DNA of 64,000 bases from Streptomyces sp. DSM 15324 (lineage in GTDB: Bacteria; Actinomycetota; Actinomycetes; Streptomycetales; Streptomycetaceae). The notes beneath the pieces were generated by a model that saw only the letters and a program-made list of their open reading frames with translations, did no database searches and had not been told where the DNA came from. Both the position numbers and the translations under genes were made by a program. Each line of letters starts with the position of its first letter. Positions within the stretch are counted from its first letter, which is position 1. Positions 26,402 through 34,850 of the stretch are shown in pieces. The stretch is taken from contig NZ_KQ949038.1 in NCBI RefSeq assembly GCF_001514285.1, forward strand, positions 62,001-126,000, read 5' to 3'.

Positions 26402-27415
26402 TCAGGCGTTGTCGTGCCCCATCGAGACCACAACCTTGCCGGCCTTGGTGCGGCCCTGCTCGACGTGCGCCATCGCCTCAAGTGTCTGCTCGAACGGGAA
26501 GGTGCTGTCGATGACCGGGCGGAGCTTCCCGCTGTCGTAGAGGGCGCTGAGCTTGCGCAGCTGCGAGCCGCTGGCCTGCATGAAGAAGAACTGGTAGCGC
26601 ACGCCCAGTGCCTTGGCCTGCTTGCGGATCTTACGGCTGAGTGTGTTCATGACCAGGCCCATGAAGGAGGGGGCGCCGAGCTGCTTGGCGAAGGCGGCGT
26701 CCGGCGGGCCGACGACACTGATGGCCAGGCCTCCGGGCCTCAGCACGGTCAGCGACTTCTCCAGGTTCGCTCCGCCCACGGAGTCCAGCACCAGGTCGTA
26801 GCCGGACAGCTGCTTCGAGAAGTCCTCCTTGGTGTAGTCGACGACGATGTCGGCGCCGAGGCTCCTGACCAGGTCCTCGGTCGCGGTGTCCGTGGTCGTC
26901 GCCACGGTGGCGCCCAGGTGCTTGGCGAGCTGGATGACCGTCGATCCCAGGCCGCCGGCGCCGGCGTGGATGAGCACCTTCTGGCCCGGCTTCACCTGGG
27001 CGCGCTCGACGAGGATCTGCCAGGCGGCCAGGGCCACCAGCGGCACCGCGGCCGCCTCCTGCAGGGTGAGGGAGGCCGGCTTGGGCGCGACATCGTCCGC
27101 GTCGATCGCGATGAACTCCGCGAAGCCGCCCACCCGCAGGTCGCGCGGACGGGCGTAGACCTCGTCGCCGACCTCGATGCCGTGCACGGCGGAGCCGACC
27201 CGCGTCACGACGCCGGCCACGTCGTGGCCGAGCACGAACGGGGTCTTGTACTTCAGGAGCTGCTTGAACTCCCCGTTGCGGACCATCTTGTCCAGCGGGT
27301 TGATGCTGGCGGCGCTCACTCTGACCAGGACGTCGCGGTCCCCGACGGCGGGCTCGGGTACCTCAGCGGCGCGCGCGCCGTCCTTGCCGTACTTCTCGAC
27401 GACGAAGGCCTTCAT
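26402..27415 (-). CDS. NADP-dependent oxidoreductase, zinc-less quinone reductase type (MDR)
   Basis: 337 aa; ATG at 27413-27415. The N-terminal GroES-like domain lacks zinc ligands, and the NADP-binding Rossmann fold shows GAGGLGSTVIQLAKHLGA. It fits quinone oxidoreductase/enone reductase-type MDR proteins that reduce alpha,beta-unsaturated carbonyls with NADPH. It is divergent from the HxlR regulator at 27575, with the 24-bp operator at 27532 between them. Confidence 0.9.
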   Translation of the reverse strand: MKAFVVEKYGKDGARAAEVPEPAVGDRDVLVRVSAASINPLDKMVRNGEFKQLLKYKTPFVLGHDVAGVVTRVGSAVHGIEVGDEVYARPRDLRVGGFAEFIAIDADDVAPKPASLTLQEAAAVPLVALAAWQILVERAQVKPGQKVLIHAGAGGLGSTVIQLAKHLGATVATTTDTATEDLVRSLGADIVVDYTKEDFSKQLSGYDLVLDSVGGANLEKSLTVLRPGGLAISVVGPPDAAFAKQLGAPSFMGLVMNTLSRKIRKQAKALGVRYQFFFMQASGSQLRKLSALYDSGKLRPVIDSTFPFEQTLEAMAHVEQGRTKAGKVVVSMGHDNA

Positions 27416-27531
27416 GCCGGCCCCCTTTCCGTGTGGGTGTTTTGGTGCTCGATGTGATTCTTCGGGCAGGTCCCCCTGTGTGCCCGTTTCTCGCGTGCGG
27501 CCGGGGGAGCTGCTGGTCATGACGCTACTGG

Positions 27532-27555
27532 CTGAGTATAGAAAAGTAAACTCAG
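27532..27555. promoter_or_regulatory. HxlR-type operator copy 2
   Basis: CTGAGT-N12-ACTCAG, identical to 19941-19964. It lies 20 bp before the HxlR start and 117 bp before the divergent oxidoreductase start, so it can serve autoregulation and target control. Confidence 0.75.
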
Positions 27556-27574
27556 AAGAGGTTAGTATCACTGC

Positions 27575-28084
27575 ATGGATGCGAGGACCGAAACTCTTCA
27601 GGACGCCGGCAGGGACCCCCGCCTGGACCGGGACATGTCGAACTGCTCGATCGCCCGGACCCTTGAGGTCGTGGGGGAGAAGTGGACGATCCTGATCCTG
27701 CGCGAGGTCTGGTACGGCTCGTCCCGTTTCAGTGAGTTCGAACGCGTCCTGGGCTGTCCTCGCAACCTCCTCGCGGCGCGGCTCAAGATGCTGGTGGAGG
27801 AAGGGATCCTGGCCACCGAGGCCTACAAGGAGCCGGGCTCGCGGAGCCGGCCGAAGTACGTGATCACGCCCAAGGGCATGGACCTGGTCCCGGCCGTGAT
27901 GGGGCTCCTGCAGTGGGGTGACCGCTACCGCGCCGACCCCGAGGGCCCGGCCATGCTGGCGCGCCACCGCGGATGCGGCGCGCACGTCGACGCCCAGATC
28001 CGCTGCGAACGGGGCCACGCCGTGCAGGCGGAGGACATCGAGAGCATCCCCGGCCCGGCATTTCGCCTGAAGCCCGCCGAGTGA
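27575..28084 (+). CDS. HxlR family winged-helix regulator
   Basis: 169 aa. The HxlR domain begins near residue 22 (NCSIARTLEVVGEKWTILIL), with the conserved Cys and the winged helix through CPRNLLAARLKMLVEEGIL; a Cys-containing C-terminal tail follows. HxlR proteins often sense aldehydes or thiol-reactive electrophiles through that Cys. No strong ribosome binding site precedes the ATG, so the true start could be the ATG at residue 21. It is divergent from an enone reductase-like gene and adjacent to a palindrome shared with a distant hydrolase. Confidence 0.9.
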   Translation: MDARTETLQDAGRDPRLDRDMSNCSIARTLEVVGEKWTILILREVWYGSSRFSEFERVLGCPRNLLAARLKMLVEEGILATEAYKEPGSRSRPKYVITPKGMDLVPAVMGLLQWGDRYRADPEGPAMLARHRGCGAHVDAQIRCERGHAVQAEDIESIPGPAFRLKPAE

Positions 28085-28119
28085 ACCGAGCGCGGTGGCG
28101 CCGGGGACTCGTGGCGGGC

Positions 28120-28740
28120 TCAGTCTGCCGGCGGGTGCTCGCCGCGTCTGGTCCGGGCCTGGTGGAGGCGGACCTTCGTGCGGTTGCCGCAGCGGGACAT
28201 GGAGCACCAGCGGCGGTTGCGGGCGGGGGAGCGGTCCAGGAAGCGCAGGGCGCACCTGTCCGCGCCGCAGATACGTACGCGCCGGATATCGGCGGACAGG
28301 AGCAGATCGACAGCGTCCTGGGCGATCAGCGTCAGCGCGGCTGAGGCGTCGGCGGCGATGCTCGTGGTTCCGGCGGCCTCCAGGCGCCCGTCCGTGACGG
28401 CTATCTGCAGGGCGGGCCGGGGAGCCCTGGCTGCCGCCCTGTTGAGCGCGGTGACGTCGCCGGGCGAGGGCAGCCGACCGTCAGCGAGAGCGAGTACGGC
28501 CCGGTCGACCGTCTCGCGCAGTTTCCGGCCCGACGCCAGGACGGCGGCGTCGGCATGGTCCGGGGGGCCGGGCCGGAGCAGGCCGGCCCGCTCAAGCCAC
28601 AGGGTCAGGTCGCCAGGATCCCGGAGAGTCTCCTGCGACGGGTTGCGCCACCGGTGGCGGAGGGTGTTGGCGAAGTCCAGGCAGACCCGCCCGCCGTCCC
28701 AGACCCACATGTCGTCCGTTGCCACGCCTCCATTCTGCAC
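28120..28740 (-). CDS. CGNR zinc-finger/ABATE domain regulator
   Basis: 206 aa. The N-terminal ABATE-like domain contains GGRVCLDFANTLRHR, and the C-terminal zinc finger has CGADRCALRFLD and CSMSRCGNRTKV, the CGNR motif with four Cys. These proteins are putative stress-related transcription regulators in actinobacteria. It is divergent from the dehalogenase-like hydrolase at 28784, with a 19-bp palindrome in the shared 43-bp promoter gap. Confidence 0.88.
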   Translation of the reverse strand: MQNGGVATDDMWVWDGGRVCLDFANTLRHRWRNPSQETLRDPGDLTLWLERAGLLRPGPPDHADAAVLASGRKLRETVDRAVLALADGRLPSPGDVTALNRAAARAPRPALQIAVTDGRLEAAGTTSIAADASAALTLIAQDAVDLLLSADIRRVRICGADRCALRFLDRSPARNRRWCSMSRCGNRTKVRLHQARTRRGEHPPAD

Positions 28741-28747
28741 GTTAGCT

Positions 28748-28766
28748 TAACCGTCTAAGACGGTTA
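28748..28766. promoter_or_regulatory. Palindromic operator between CGNR regulator and hydrolase
   Basis: TAACCGTCT-A-AGACGGTTA is a perfect 9+9 palindrome. It lies 7 bp from the CGNR start and 17 bp before the hydrolase GTG. It is the likely binding site of the CGNR protein or another dimeric regulator. Confidence 0.7.
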
Positions 28767-28783
28767 GTCGAGGGAGTGCAGCA

Positions 28784-29656
28784 GTGGGACAGCCGACAGT
28801 GACAACCGGCGTGACACAGGTGGACGGGGTCCGCCTGCACTATGTCCGAGCAGGATCGGGCCCTCTGCTCGTTCTGCTCCACGGCTGGCCGCAGACCTCC
28901 GAGTGCTGGCGGCCGGTGCTGGCGGATCTCGCCGCCGACCACACCGTCGTGGCACCCGACCTGCGCGGCTACGGACTGAGCGACAAGCCCGCGACCGGCT
29001 ACGACAAGCGGCGGATGGCCGCCGACATCGCCGGTCTCGTCGAGGCGCTCGGCTTCGAGAAGGCCGCGGTCGTGGGTCATGACCGCGGCGCCCGGGTGGG
29101 GCACCGGTGGGCGCTGGACCGCCCGGAGCAGGTGGAGCGGCTGGCCGTGCTCGACATCGTGCCCACCCGGGAGATGTTCCGCCGTCTGGACGCCTCCCTG
29201 GCCTCCGGGTACTGGCACTGGCTGTTCCAGATGCAGCCCGATCTGCCCGAACGCCTCGTGGGACCCGACATCCGCGGGTATCTCGAGTACTTCTTCGAGC
29301 GATGGACCTACAACCGTCACGGACTGACCCCCGAAGCGGTCGACACCTACGTCCGCGCGTTCTCCCGCCCGGGTGCTTTGCGGGCGAGTTTCGACGACTA
29401 CCGGGCCATGGAGCAGGACGTCGCGCTTGACGATCTGGACGCCGCCGAAGGCCGCCGCCTCGGCATGCCGGTACTGGCGCTGTGGGGTTCCGCGGGACTG
29501 CCCTCCCGCCTGCCGACGCTGGAGATCTGGCGCGAGTACGCCGATGACGTCACCGGCGCCGAGATCCCGGAATGCGGCCACTTCATCCCGGAGGAGCGTC
29601 CAGAGCTGATGCTGGCGCATCTGCGCGACTTCCTGACCCCTGCGACCAACCGGTGA
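28784..29656 (+). CDS. Alpha/beta hydrolase, haloacetate dehalogenase-like
   Basis: 290 aa; the GTG at 28784 follows AGGGAG. The oxyanion loop is HGWPQTSECWRPV, the nucleophile Asp is in VGHDRGARVGHR and the catalytic His is in ECGHFIPEERP. The Asp-Arg-Gly-Ala-Arg arrangement and the YWHWLFQMQPDLPERL cap segment match fluoroacetate/haloacetate dehalogenases, where the two Arg bind the carboxylate. Dehalogenase activity is a family inference; epoxide hydrolase is the alternative. Regulation is probably by the divergent CGNR protein. Confidence 0.85.
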   Translation: MGQPTVTTGVTQVDGVRLHYVRAGSGPLLVLLHGWPQTSECWRPVLADLAADHTVVAPDLRGYGLSDKPATGYDKRRMAADIAGLVEALGFEKAAVVGHDRGARVGHRWALDRPEQVERLAVLDIVPTREMFRRLDASLASGYWHWLFQMQPDLPERLVGPDIRGYLEYFFERWTYNRHGLTPEAVDTYVRAFSRPGALRASFDDYRAMEQDVALDDLDAAEGRRLGMPVLALWGSAGLPSRLPTLEIWREYADDVTGAEIPECGHFIPEERPELMLAHLRDFLTPATNR

Positions 29657-29753
29657 CAGTGGACTCTGGCGGGGCCGGGCCGGGGCGTCACCACGGCAGG
29701 CGGCAATGACGGAGCTGGAGCCGACCCCACAAGGATGTCCCCGGATCGGCTCG

Positions 29754-30584
29754 TCACCGCGTACCGCCGGCCGAGTCGCCGTCGGGGAGGACGCGGTCCG
29801 CACCGGTCTGGAGAGGGGTGCCGAACAGGTAGTAGTTGCCGATGTCGATCACGAAAGGACTTCCGTAGGAGGGGAAGCGCTCGATGATGGCCTGCTTGTA
29901 GGCCTGGCCGTCGTCGCCCAGGAGTTCTTGCGCGGCCTTCAGGTACTCGGCCATCTCGGCGAAGACGGCCGGTCCCGCGGGCAGCCCGTGTCCGGGCAGG
30001 ACCGTGTCGTAAGCCGGGTCGCTGAGCGCCTGGAGGATGTCCTGCCACCGGGCGATGTCGTTGTTTCCGACGAACGCATGGGTGTGGTGGTAGACGATGT
30101 CCTGTGCCACCAGCACGCCGTGCTCGGGCAGCCGGATCAGCAACTGGTCGCTGGTCTCGCCCCCGGAGACGGCTTCGAAGACGAAGGGCACGCCGTCGAT
30201 GACCTCGGTGCCGGGGGTGATCAGGTGAGTGGGGGCTGTCTCCGCTGCCGGGACGGGGACGCCGTCGGGGTCCTGAAGGTCTCCCCGCGCCGCCATCTGG
30301 TCGCGTACGACCTCCAGCGCGTGAATGGGCGCTTCGAAGTGGCCCGCGCCGTGGTAGTGGTCCGGGTGCGCATGGGTGACGATGAGCCGGTCCAGCGGCT
30401 TGCCGAGCCCTTTGGCGTATGCGACCACCTCGTCGGCGTCCGCAACCCTGACCTGTGCGTCCACCGCGATGAGCCGGTTCGGGGTCTCGATCAGCTGAGT
30501 GGTGACGTTCAGGGCATTGTCGGGAGCCATGTAGCTGTGCACCCGAACGTTGCCCTTGTCGATGACGGCGATCGTGCCTCTCAT
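29754..30584 (-). CDS. MBL-fold metallo-hydrolase
   Basis: 276 aa; the ATG at 30584 follows GAGGGAG. The metal-binding motif THAHPDHYHG is present, with later His/Asp ligands in DIVYHHTHAF and PGHG. It belongs to the beta-lactamase fold hydrolases that act on esters, lactones or thioesters. It is last in a likely operon with the MFS transporter (47-bp gap) and SDR. Confidence 0.9.
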   Translation of the reverse strand: MRGTIAVIDKGNVRVHSYMAPDNALNVTTQLIETPNRLIAVDAQVRVADADEVVAYAKGLGKPLDRLIVTHAHPDHYHGAGHFEAPIHALEVVRDQMAARGDLQDPDGVPVPAAETAPTHLITPGTEVIDGVPFVFEAVSGGETSDQLLIRLPEHGVLVAQDIVYHHTHAFVGNNDIARWQDILQALSDPAYDTVLPGHGLPAGPAVFAEMAEYLKAAQELLGDDGQAYKQAIIERFPSYGSPFVIDIGNYYLFGTPLQTGADRVLPDGDSAGGTR

Positions 30585-30631
30585 TGCTTTCTCCCTCTCG
30601 TTGTTCGTCGGTGAGGTGGCGCGGCGCGGGA

Positions 30632-32068
30632 TCACATGGCGGCCGGGACTGTGTTCGCAAGGTCGCCGGTCGGGCCGCCGGCCTTGCGCTGCCGGGCCAT
30701 CAGCAACGCCAGGACCGCAGCCAGGGCCACCGCGGCGGACCCCACCCAAAGAGCCGGGACCAGCCCGTCCACGAACAGTGAGGCTGACCCGTAGCCGCCC
30801 TGGGCGGAGAAGACCGCCGCCAGCGACGCGACCCCGACAGCGCCGCCGACCTCGCGGATCGCGTTGTTGGCACCGGAGGCGATGCCCTGCTCCTCGGGGC
30901 GGACCGTGCTCATGACGAGGTTCGCGCTGGGCGCGAAGAACATGCCCATGCCGATTCCGCAGACGATCAGCGCCGGCAGCAGAGCGGTGTACGACACCTG
31001 CGGTTCGACCGCCAGGGCCCAGAGCCCGAGACCCACCGCGTTCAGGGCCATACCCACCGTGACGACGGGAGCGCCGCCGATACGGTCGGACAGCGCCCCG
31101 GCCAGCGGCCCGGCGATCATGGGCATGGCGGTCCAAGGCAGCATCCGCACACCGGCCTCCATCGGCGAGTAGCCGCCGACGGTCTGCAGGTACTGGCTGA
31201 GCAGGAAGATCGCCCCGAACATGCCCAGGAACATCAGCAGACTGGCGGCGTTGATGGCGCTGAAGGAGCGGTGGCGGAAGAGGCGCATCGGCAGCATCGG
31301 GTGCTCGGCGCGCAGCTCGTACAGGACGAAGCCGACGAGCAGAGCCGCACCCGCGATGAAGCCGCCCAGCACCAGGGTGCTGGTCCAGCCGTCGGTGTTG
31401 GCGCGGACCAGGGCGTAGACGATGCCGAACAGGCCGCCGCTGGCCAGGAGGGTTCCGACCAGGTCGAGGCTGGGGTTCGGGCCGCGGCTCTCGTCCAGCC
31501 GGAGCCGGGCGAGGGGAATCAGTGCCAGGCCGATCGGGACGTTCACCCAGAAGATCCACTGCCAGGAGAGGTGTTCGGTCAGCGTGCCTCCGATGAGCGG
31601 TCCGGTGGCGACGGCTATGCCGCTGGCCGCGCCCCAGATGCCGAAGGCCGTGCCACGTCGCTCGGCGGGGACGGCGGCCGACAGCAGGGTGAGCGTCAGC
31701 GGCGTCACGATCGCGGCCCCCACGCCCTGTGCGGCGCGGGCGGCGATCAGTTCACCCATGCCCGGGGCGAGGGCGGCCGCGGCCGAAGAGGCGGTGAAGA
31801 TCGCGAGTCCGACGGCGAACAGCCGCCGGCGGCCGAAGCGGTCGCCGAGGGAGGCGCCGAACATGAGCAGCACCGCGAAAGTGAGGGTGTAGGCGCTGAC
31901 CGTCCACTCGAGGTCTTCGAGGCCGCCGCCGAGGTCCTTACGGATGGAGGGGAGGGCTGTGGTGACGACCAGGTTGTCGAGCGCGGTGATGAATCCGGCG
32001 ATGCTGGTGATGACCACGGCCCAGACGGCGCTGCCGCCGCGAGCCGCTTCGTTGCGGTGCTGTGTCAT
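30632..32068 (-). CDS. MFS transporter, DHA2 (drug:H+ antiporter) family
   Basis: 478 aa using the ATG at 32068. Many transmembrane segments are present, as in 14-TM DHA2 exporters. Motif A reads GDRFGRRRLFAVG, and DLEWTVSAYTLTFAVLLMFGASLGDRFG is characteristic. It probably exports a toxic compound or intermediate. It is flanked on the same strand by an SDR and an MBL hydrolase, suggesting one operon. Confidence 0.9.
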   Translation of the reverse strand: MTQHRNEAARGGSAVWAVVITSIAGFITALDNLVVTTALPSIRKDLGGGLEDLEWTVSAYTLTFAVLLMFGASLGDRFGRRRLFAVGLAIFTASSAAAALAPGMGELIAARAAQGVGAAIVTPLTLTLLSAAVPAERRGTAFGIWGAASGIAVATGPLIGGTLTEHLSWQWIFWVNVPIGLALIPLARLRLDESRGPNPSLDLVGTLLASGGLFGIVYALVRANTDGWTSTLVLGGFIAGAALLVGFVLYELRAEHPMLPMRLFRHRSFSAINAASLLMFLGMFGAIFLLSQYLQTVGGYSPMEAGVRMLPWTAMPMIAGPLAGALSDRIGGAPVVTVGMALNAVGLGLWALAVEPQVSYTALLPALIVCGIGMGMFFAPSANLVMSTVRPEEQGIASGANNAIREVGGAVGVASLAAVFSAQGGYGSASLFVDGLVPALWVGSAAVALAAVLALLMARQRKAGGPTGDLANTVPAAM

Positions 32069-32202
32069 GACGTTCCTTGGCAGATGTGCGTGGCGATGGG
32101 GCAAGGGGTGCGGGGTGGAAGTGGGTGGGGTGCGACGGCGCGCCGTGCACTCTCAGACACCGGTCTCCACGGGCGCGGTGCGGATTCCTGAGCGGGCGGT
32201 TC

Positions 32203-32901
32203 TCAGGGGAGCTGGGGGTAGAGCACGGAGACGCCTCCGGCCAGCGCGGCCTGTGCCTGGCGGGCCGCGCTGTCGGCGAGGATCTCGTAGGCGCCGGCGG
32301 CGATGCCGTCGACGGCGATCCGGGCGATGTCGGCGGGGTCGGACTTCTCCGCGTCGACCGACCGGACCATGTCGGTGTCCATGTAGCCGACGTGCAGCGC
32401 GGACACGCGGATGCCCTGGTCGGCGAGCTGGAGGCGCAGGGCGTTGGTCAGTGACCACTCCGCGGACTTGGCGGCGCTGTAGGCGCCGAGCTCCGGGAAG
32501 CTGACCCAGGACAGACCGGACAGGATGTTCAGGATCGCCCCTCCGCCGCCCGCCGCGATCTTGGGGGCGAAGCCGCGGACCACGGAGAGTGTGCCGAAGT
32601 AGTGGGTGTCCATCTCCAGGCGGATGTCGTCCAAGTCCGCCGCGGGCAGGTCGGCACCGGTGCTCGACCCCGCGTTGTTGATCAGGAGGTTCAAATCGCC
32701 GATGGCCTCGGCGGCGGCGGCCACCGAGGCGGGGTCGGTGATGTCGAGCGCGATCGGCTTGGCGCCGGGCAGGTCGACGTGGTCGGGATTGCGGGCTCCG
32801 GCGTAGACGGTCGCGCCGCGGCTGAGCAGTTCGGCGGCGAGAGCCCGGCCGAAGCCGCGGTTGGCTCCGGTGACGAGGGCGGTGCTGGTGGAGAGGTCCA
32901 T
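32203..32901 (-). CDS. Short-chain dehydrogenase/reductase
   Basis: 232 aa; ATG preceded by AGGAGC. It is a classical SDR with cofactor motif TGANRGFGRA, NNAG, catalytic Ser in NILSGLSW and YSAAK. The length is short but normal for the family. It oxidises or reduces an alcohol/ketone using NAD(P). It is first in a likely operon with the MFS and MBL genes. The palindrome at 33109, in the set seen near the TetR pairs, lies upstream. Confidence 0.9.
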   Translation of the reverse strand: MDLSTSTALVTGANRGFGRALAAELLSRGATVYAGARNPDHVDLPGAKPIALDITDPASVAAAAEAIGDLNLLINNAGSSTGADLPAADLDDIRLEMDTHYFGTLSVVRGFAPKIAAGGGGAILNILSGLSWVSFPELGAYSAAKSAEWSLTNALRLQLADQGIRVSALHVGYMDTDMVRSVDAEKSDPADIARIAVDGIAAGAYEILADSAARQAQAALAGGVSVLYPQLP

Positions 32902-33108
32902 GGAAGCTCCTGATCAGGACAGAGGCGTGCGCGCATGCTGAGGGTGGGGGAACCGGTCGTGCCGCAGGTGGGGGCGGCGCCGAAGGGCGAGGCGGTCGGC
33001 CGACGTGGTGATGACCGGCGGCCGACCCCGGGGGTCCGGAGTTCGGGCCCTGTGGGTGAGTGCCGCGGGACGCGTCCGTCGAGGTGCCGGCGCGACGCCC
33101 CGGCTATT

Positions 33109-33126
33109 GAATTACGATCGTAATCG
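33109..33126. promoter_or_regulatory. TetR-type operator, site 7 of 7
   Basis: GAATTAC-GATC-GTAATCG with the perfect core ATTACGATCGTAAT lies about 210 bp upstream of the SDR start. It matches the sites at 8278, 9055, 9232, 13144 and 16785. Confidence 0.6.
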
Positions 33127-33509
33127 TATGTGGGCCGACTCCGTGATCGCAAGCGCTCTGCGGGGAAAGGTGCTGTGGGTGTGGTGCCGAGGAGGCGGAG
33201 AGCGCTGTCGCGGGAGTCGGTGTCCGGGTGTGCTTGGTTTTCGGCTCGCAGACTGTCCCGGAATCGCCGACCGGTTCGGGTGTCTGCGGAGAGACGGACT
33301 GTGCGTGTCGCCGGGGCCGTCTCTGGAGCGACCTGTCCGTTCGTGTTCGCTGAAGCGCGTAAACACGCTCGTCCCGCCGGCGCTCGGCCGTGAAGGGGGC
33401 AAGGCCGCAGCCGTCGCGTGTCCCCGGCGGAGTGGATGGTTGCGTGGATGGAGGGTGGCTGAATCGGCGGCGTGGAAGGCGCGCCGACCGGCGGTACGCA
33501 ATCGAGGCA

Positions 33510-33537
33510 GGGGCCCACCGTGTCCACGGTGGGCCCC
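33510..33537 (-). terminator. GC hairpin beyond the displaced 3' end
   Basis: A 13-bp perfect stem (33510-33522 with 33525-33537) starts 23 bp after the stop codon of the displaced oxidoreductase end at 33561. It may be the terminator that originally served that gene. Confidence 0.6.
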
Positions 33538-33556
33538 TTGGCCGTCTCCCCGAGCC

Positions 33557-33605
33557 GGGCTCAGAGCTTGACGATCATCTTTCCGGTGTTCTCGCCCCGC
33601 ATCAT
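33557..33605. repeat. 49-bp direct repeat, left copy (displaced gene 3' end)
   Basis: Identical over 49 bp to 45619-45667 in the same orientation. On the minus strand it encodes MMRGENTGKMIVKL and a stop, the C-terminus of the oxidoreductase that is intact at 45623-46639, but no gene body is attached. This is the layout left by integration at a gene 3' end, with the original end displaced to the far side. No integrase was found. Confidence 0.75.
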
Positions 33606-33703
33606 CGAAAGGCAGATCACGGGCTCCGGGTCGCCGGGCGGTTGCGGCGGGATGGCCCGGTGGATGGCTCAGTGAGCCGCCCACTGTCGAAGGAGACTTC
33701 CGC

Positions 33704-33812
33704 ATGGCACGCGTTTTCGTGATCGGCGCCCCGGAGGCGTCAGCAGCCGCTGACCCACCAGCTCATCGCCCGGCGTGACGAAACGCTGATCCTGCTACCA
33801 AGTGCCCCCTCC
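33704..33812 (+). pseudogene. Truncated, frameshifted NAD(P)-binding protein fragment
   Basis: After AAGGAG, an ATG starts MARVFVIGA, the beginning of a Rossmann-fold epimerase/SDR. The reading then continues in a different frame as LTHQLIARRDETLILLP. At least one frameshift and a 3' deletion are needed to explain it. Only the first 35 residues or so survive. The remaining DNA from 33606 to 33893 shows no other gene. Confidence 0.5.
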
Positions 33813-33893
33813 AGCCAGCACCGGCCTCCTGACGTGCGGCAACGTACAACGAACGGGGAATTTTCGTACGCGGGCCGGCGCACCTCCGCGGAC

Positions 33894-34850
33894 CTAAGTT
33901 CGCACGATCACGCGGCCGAGCTTTCCCGCCTTCTCGGCATGGTGATGCGCGGCGGCAATGTCGGACAGCGCGAACGTGGCGTCAATCGGGACGACGAAGC
34001 GCCCTTCGGCGCTGCCGCTCAGGAGGTTGTCGATCAGTGCCCGCGTGCCGGGTTCGCCCATGACCGGGCCGAGGAAGCATCCGGTCACTGTCAGCCGGTG
34101 CGCCAGCAACATCCCTGCGTCGATGGGGGTGTTGAAGCCGCCGATCACTCCGACCATCACCGGACGCCCGCCGTCCGCCAGCGCTGCGAGTCCGTCCGTG
34201 AGAGCGTCGCCGCCGACGGTGTCGATGAGGAGGTCGGCGCCGCGACCCCCGGTCAGGGCACGCACCTGGATGCTCGCCGGGGTGTCACCGGTCACGACGT
34301 AGTGCGAGAGGCCGAGGTCCGTCAACGGGCCGAGACCGTGGCGACGTCGCGACGTACCGATGACGCGGGCCCCTGCCGCGGCGGCGATCTGCACAGCGGC
34401 GTTGCCGACACCGCCCGCCGCGCCGGTGACGAGGACCGTGTCGGTGTCACGCAGGCGGCCCAGCCCGAGCGCCAGGGCGGCGGTGCCCGGACCGCACGAG
34501 ATCGCCGCCGCCACGCCCAGGTCGAGCCCGTCGGGGACCGCGAAGGTCGTCGCCGCCGGAGCGACGCGCAGCTCCGCGTGCGATCCCTCGAAGGCGAAGG
34601 TCGTCACCCGCTGGCCGACGTCGAACCCCTCCACCGCGCGGCCGACCTCGACGACGGTTCCCGCGGCGGCGTACCCGAGGACGTGGGGACGGAGGGCCCC
34701 GCCGTTCTGCCGACTCGCGAGATCGCCGCCCTCGATGCTGATCGCCTCGACCCGGACGAGGACGTCACTCTCGCCGGGCCGGGGATCGGGAAACTCCGCG
34801 AGGCGCAGGGCCTCGGGACCACCCCCGGCGTCGATCACCGCGGCCCTCAC
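33894..34850 (-). CDS. NADP-dependent quinone oxidoreductase (MDR family)
   Basis: 318 aa. The GTG at 34850 overlaps the TetR stop by 4 bp (GTGA), so it is translationally coupled to the regulator. The Rossmann motif is VTGAAGGVGNAAVQIAAAAGA, and no zinc ligands are visible. It is a zeta-crystallin-like NADPH:quinone or enone reductase. Together with the divergent glutathione module it would form an electrophile-defence unit. Confidence 0.9.
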   Translation of the reverse strand: MRAAVIDAGGGPEALRLAEFPDPRPGESDVLVRVEAISIEGGDLASRQNGGALRPHVLGYAAAGTVVEVGRAVEGFDVGQRVTTFAFEGSHAELRVAPAATTFAVPDGLDLGVAAAISCGPGTAALALGLGRLRDTDTVLVTGAAGGVGNAAVQIAAAAGARVIGTSRRRHGLGPLTDLGLSHYVVTGDTPASIQVRALTGGRGADLLIDTVGGDALTDGLAALADGGRPVMVGVIGGFNTPIDAGMLLAHRLTVTGCFLGPVMGEPGTRALIDNLLSGSAEGRFVVPIDATFALSDIAAAHHHAEKAGKLGRVIVRT

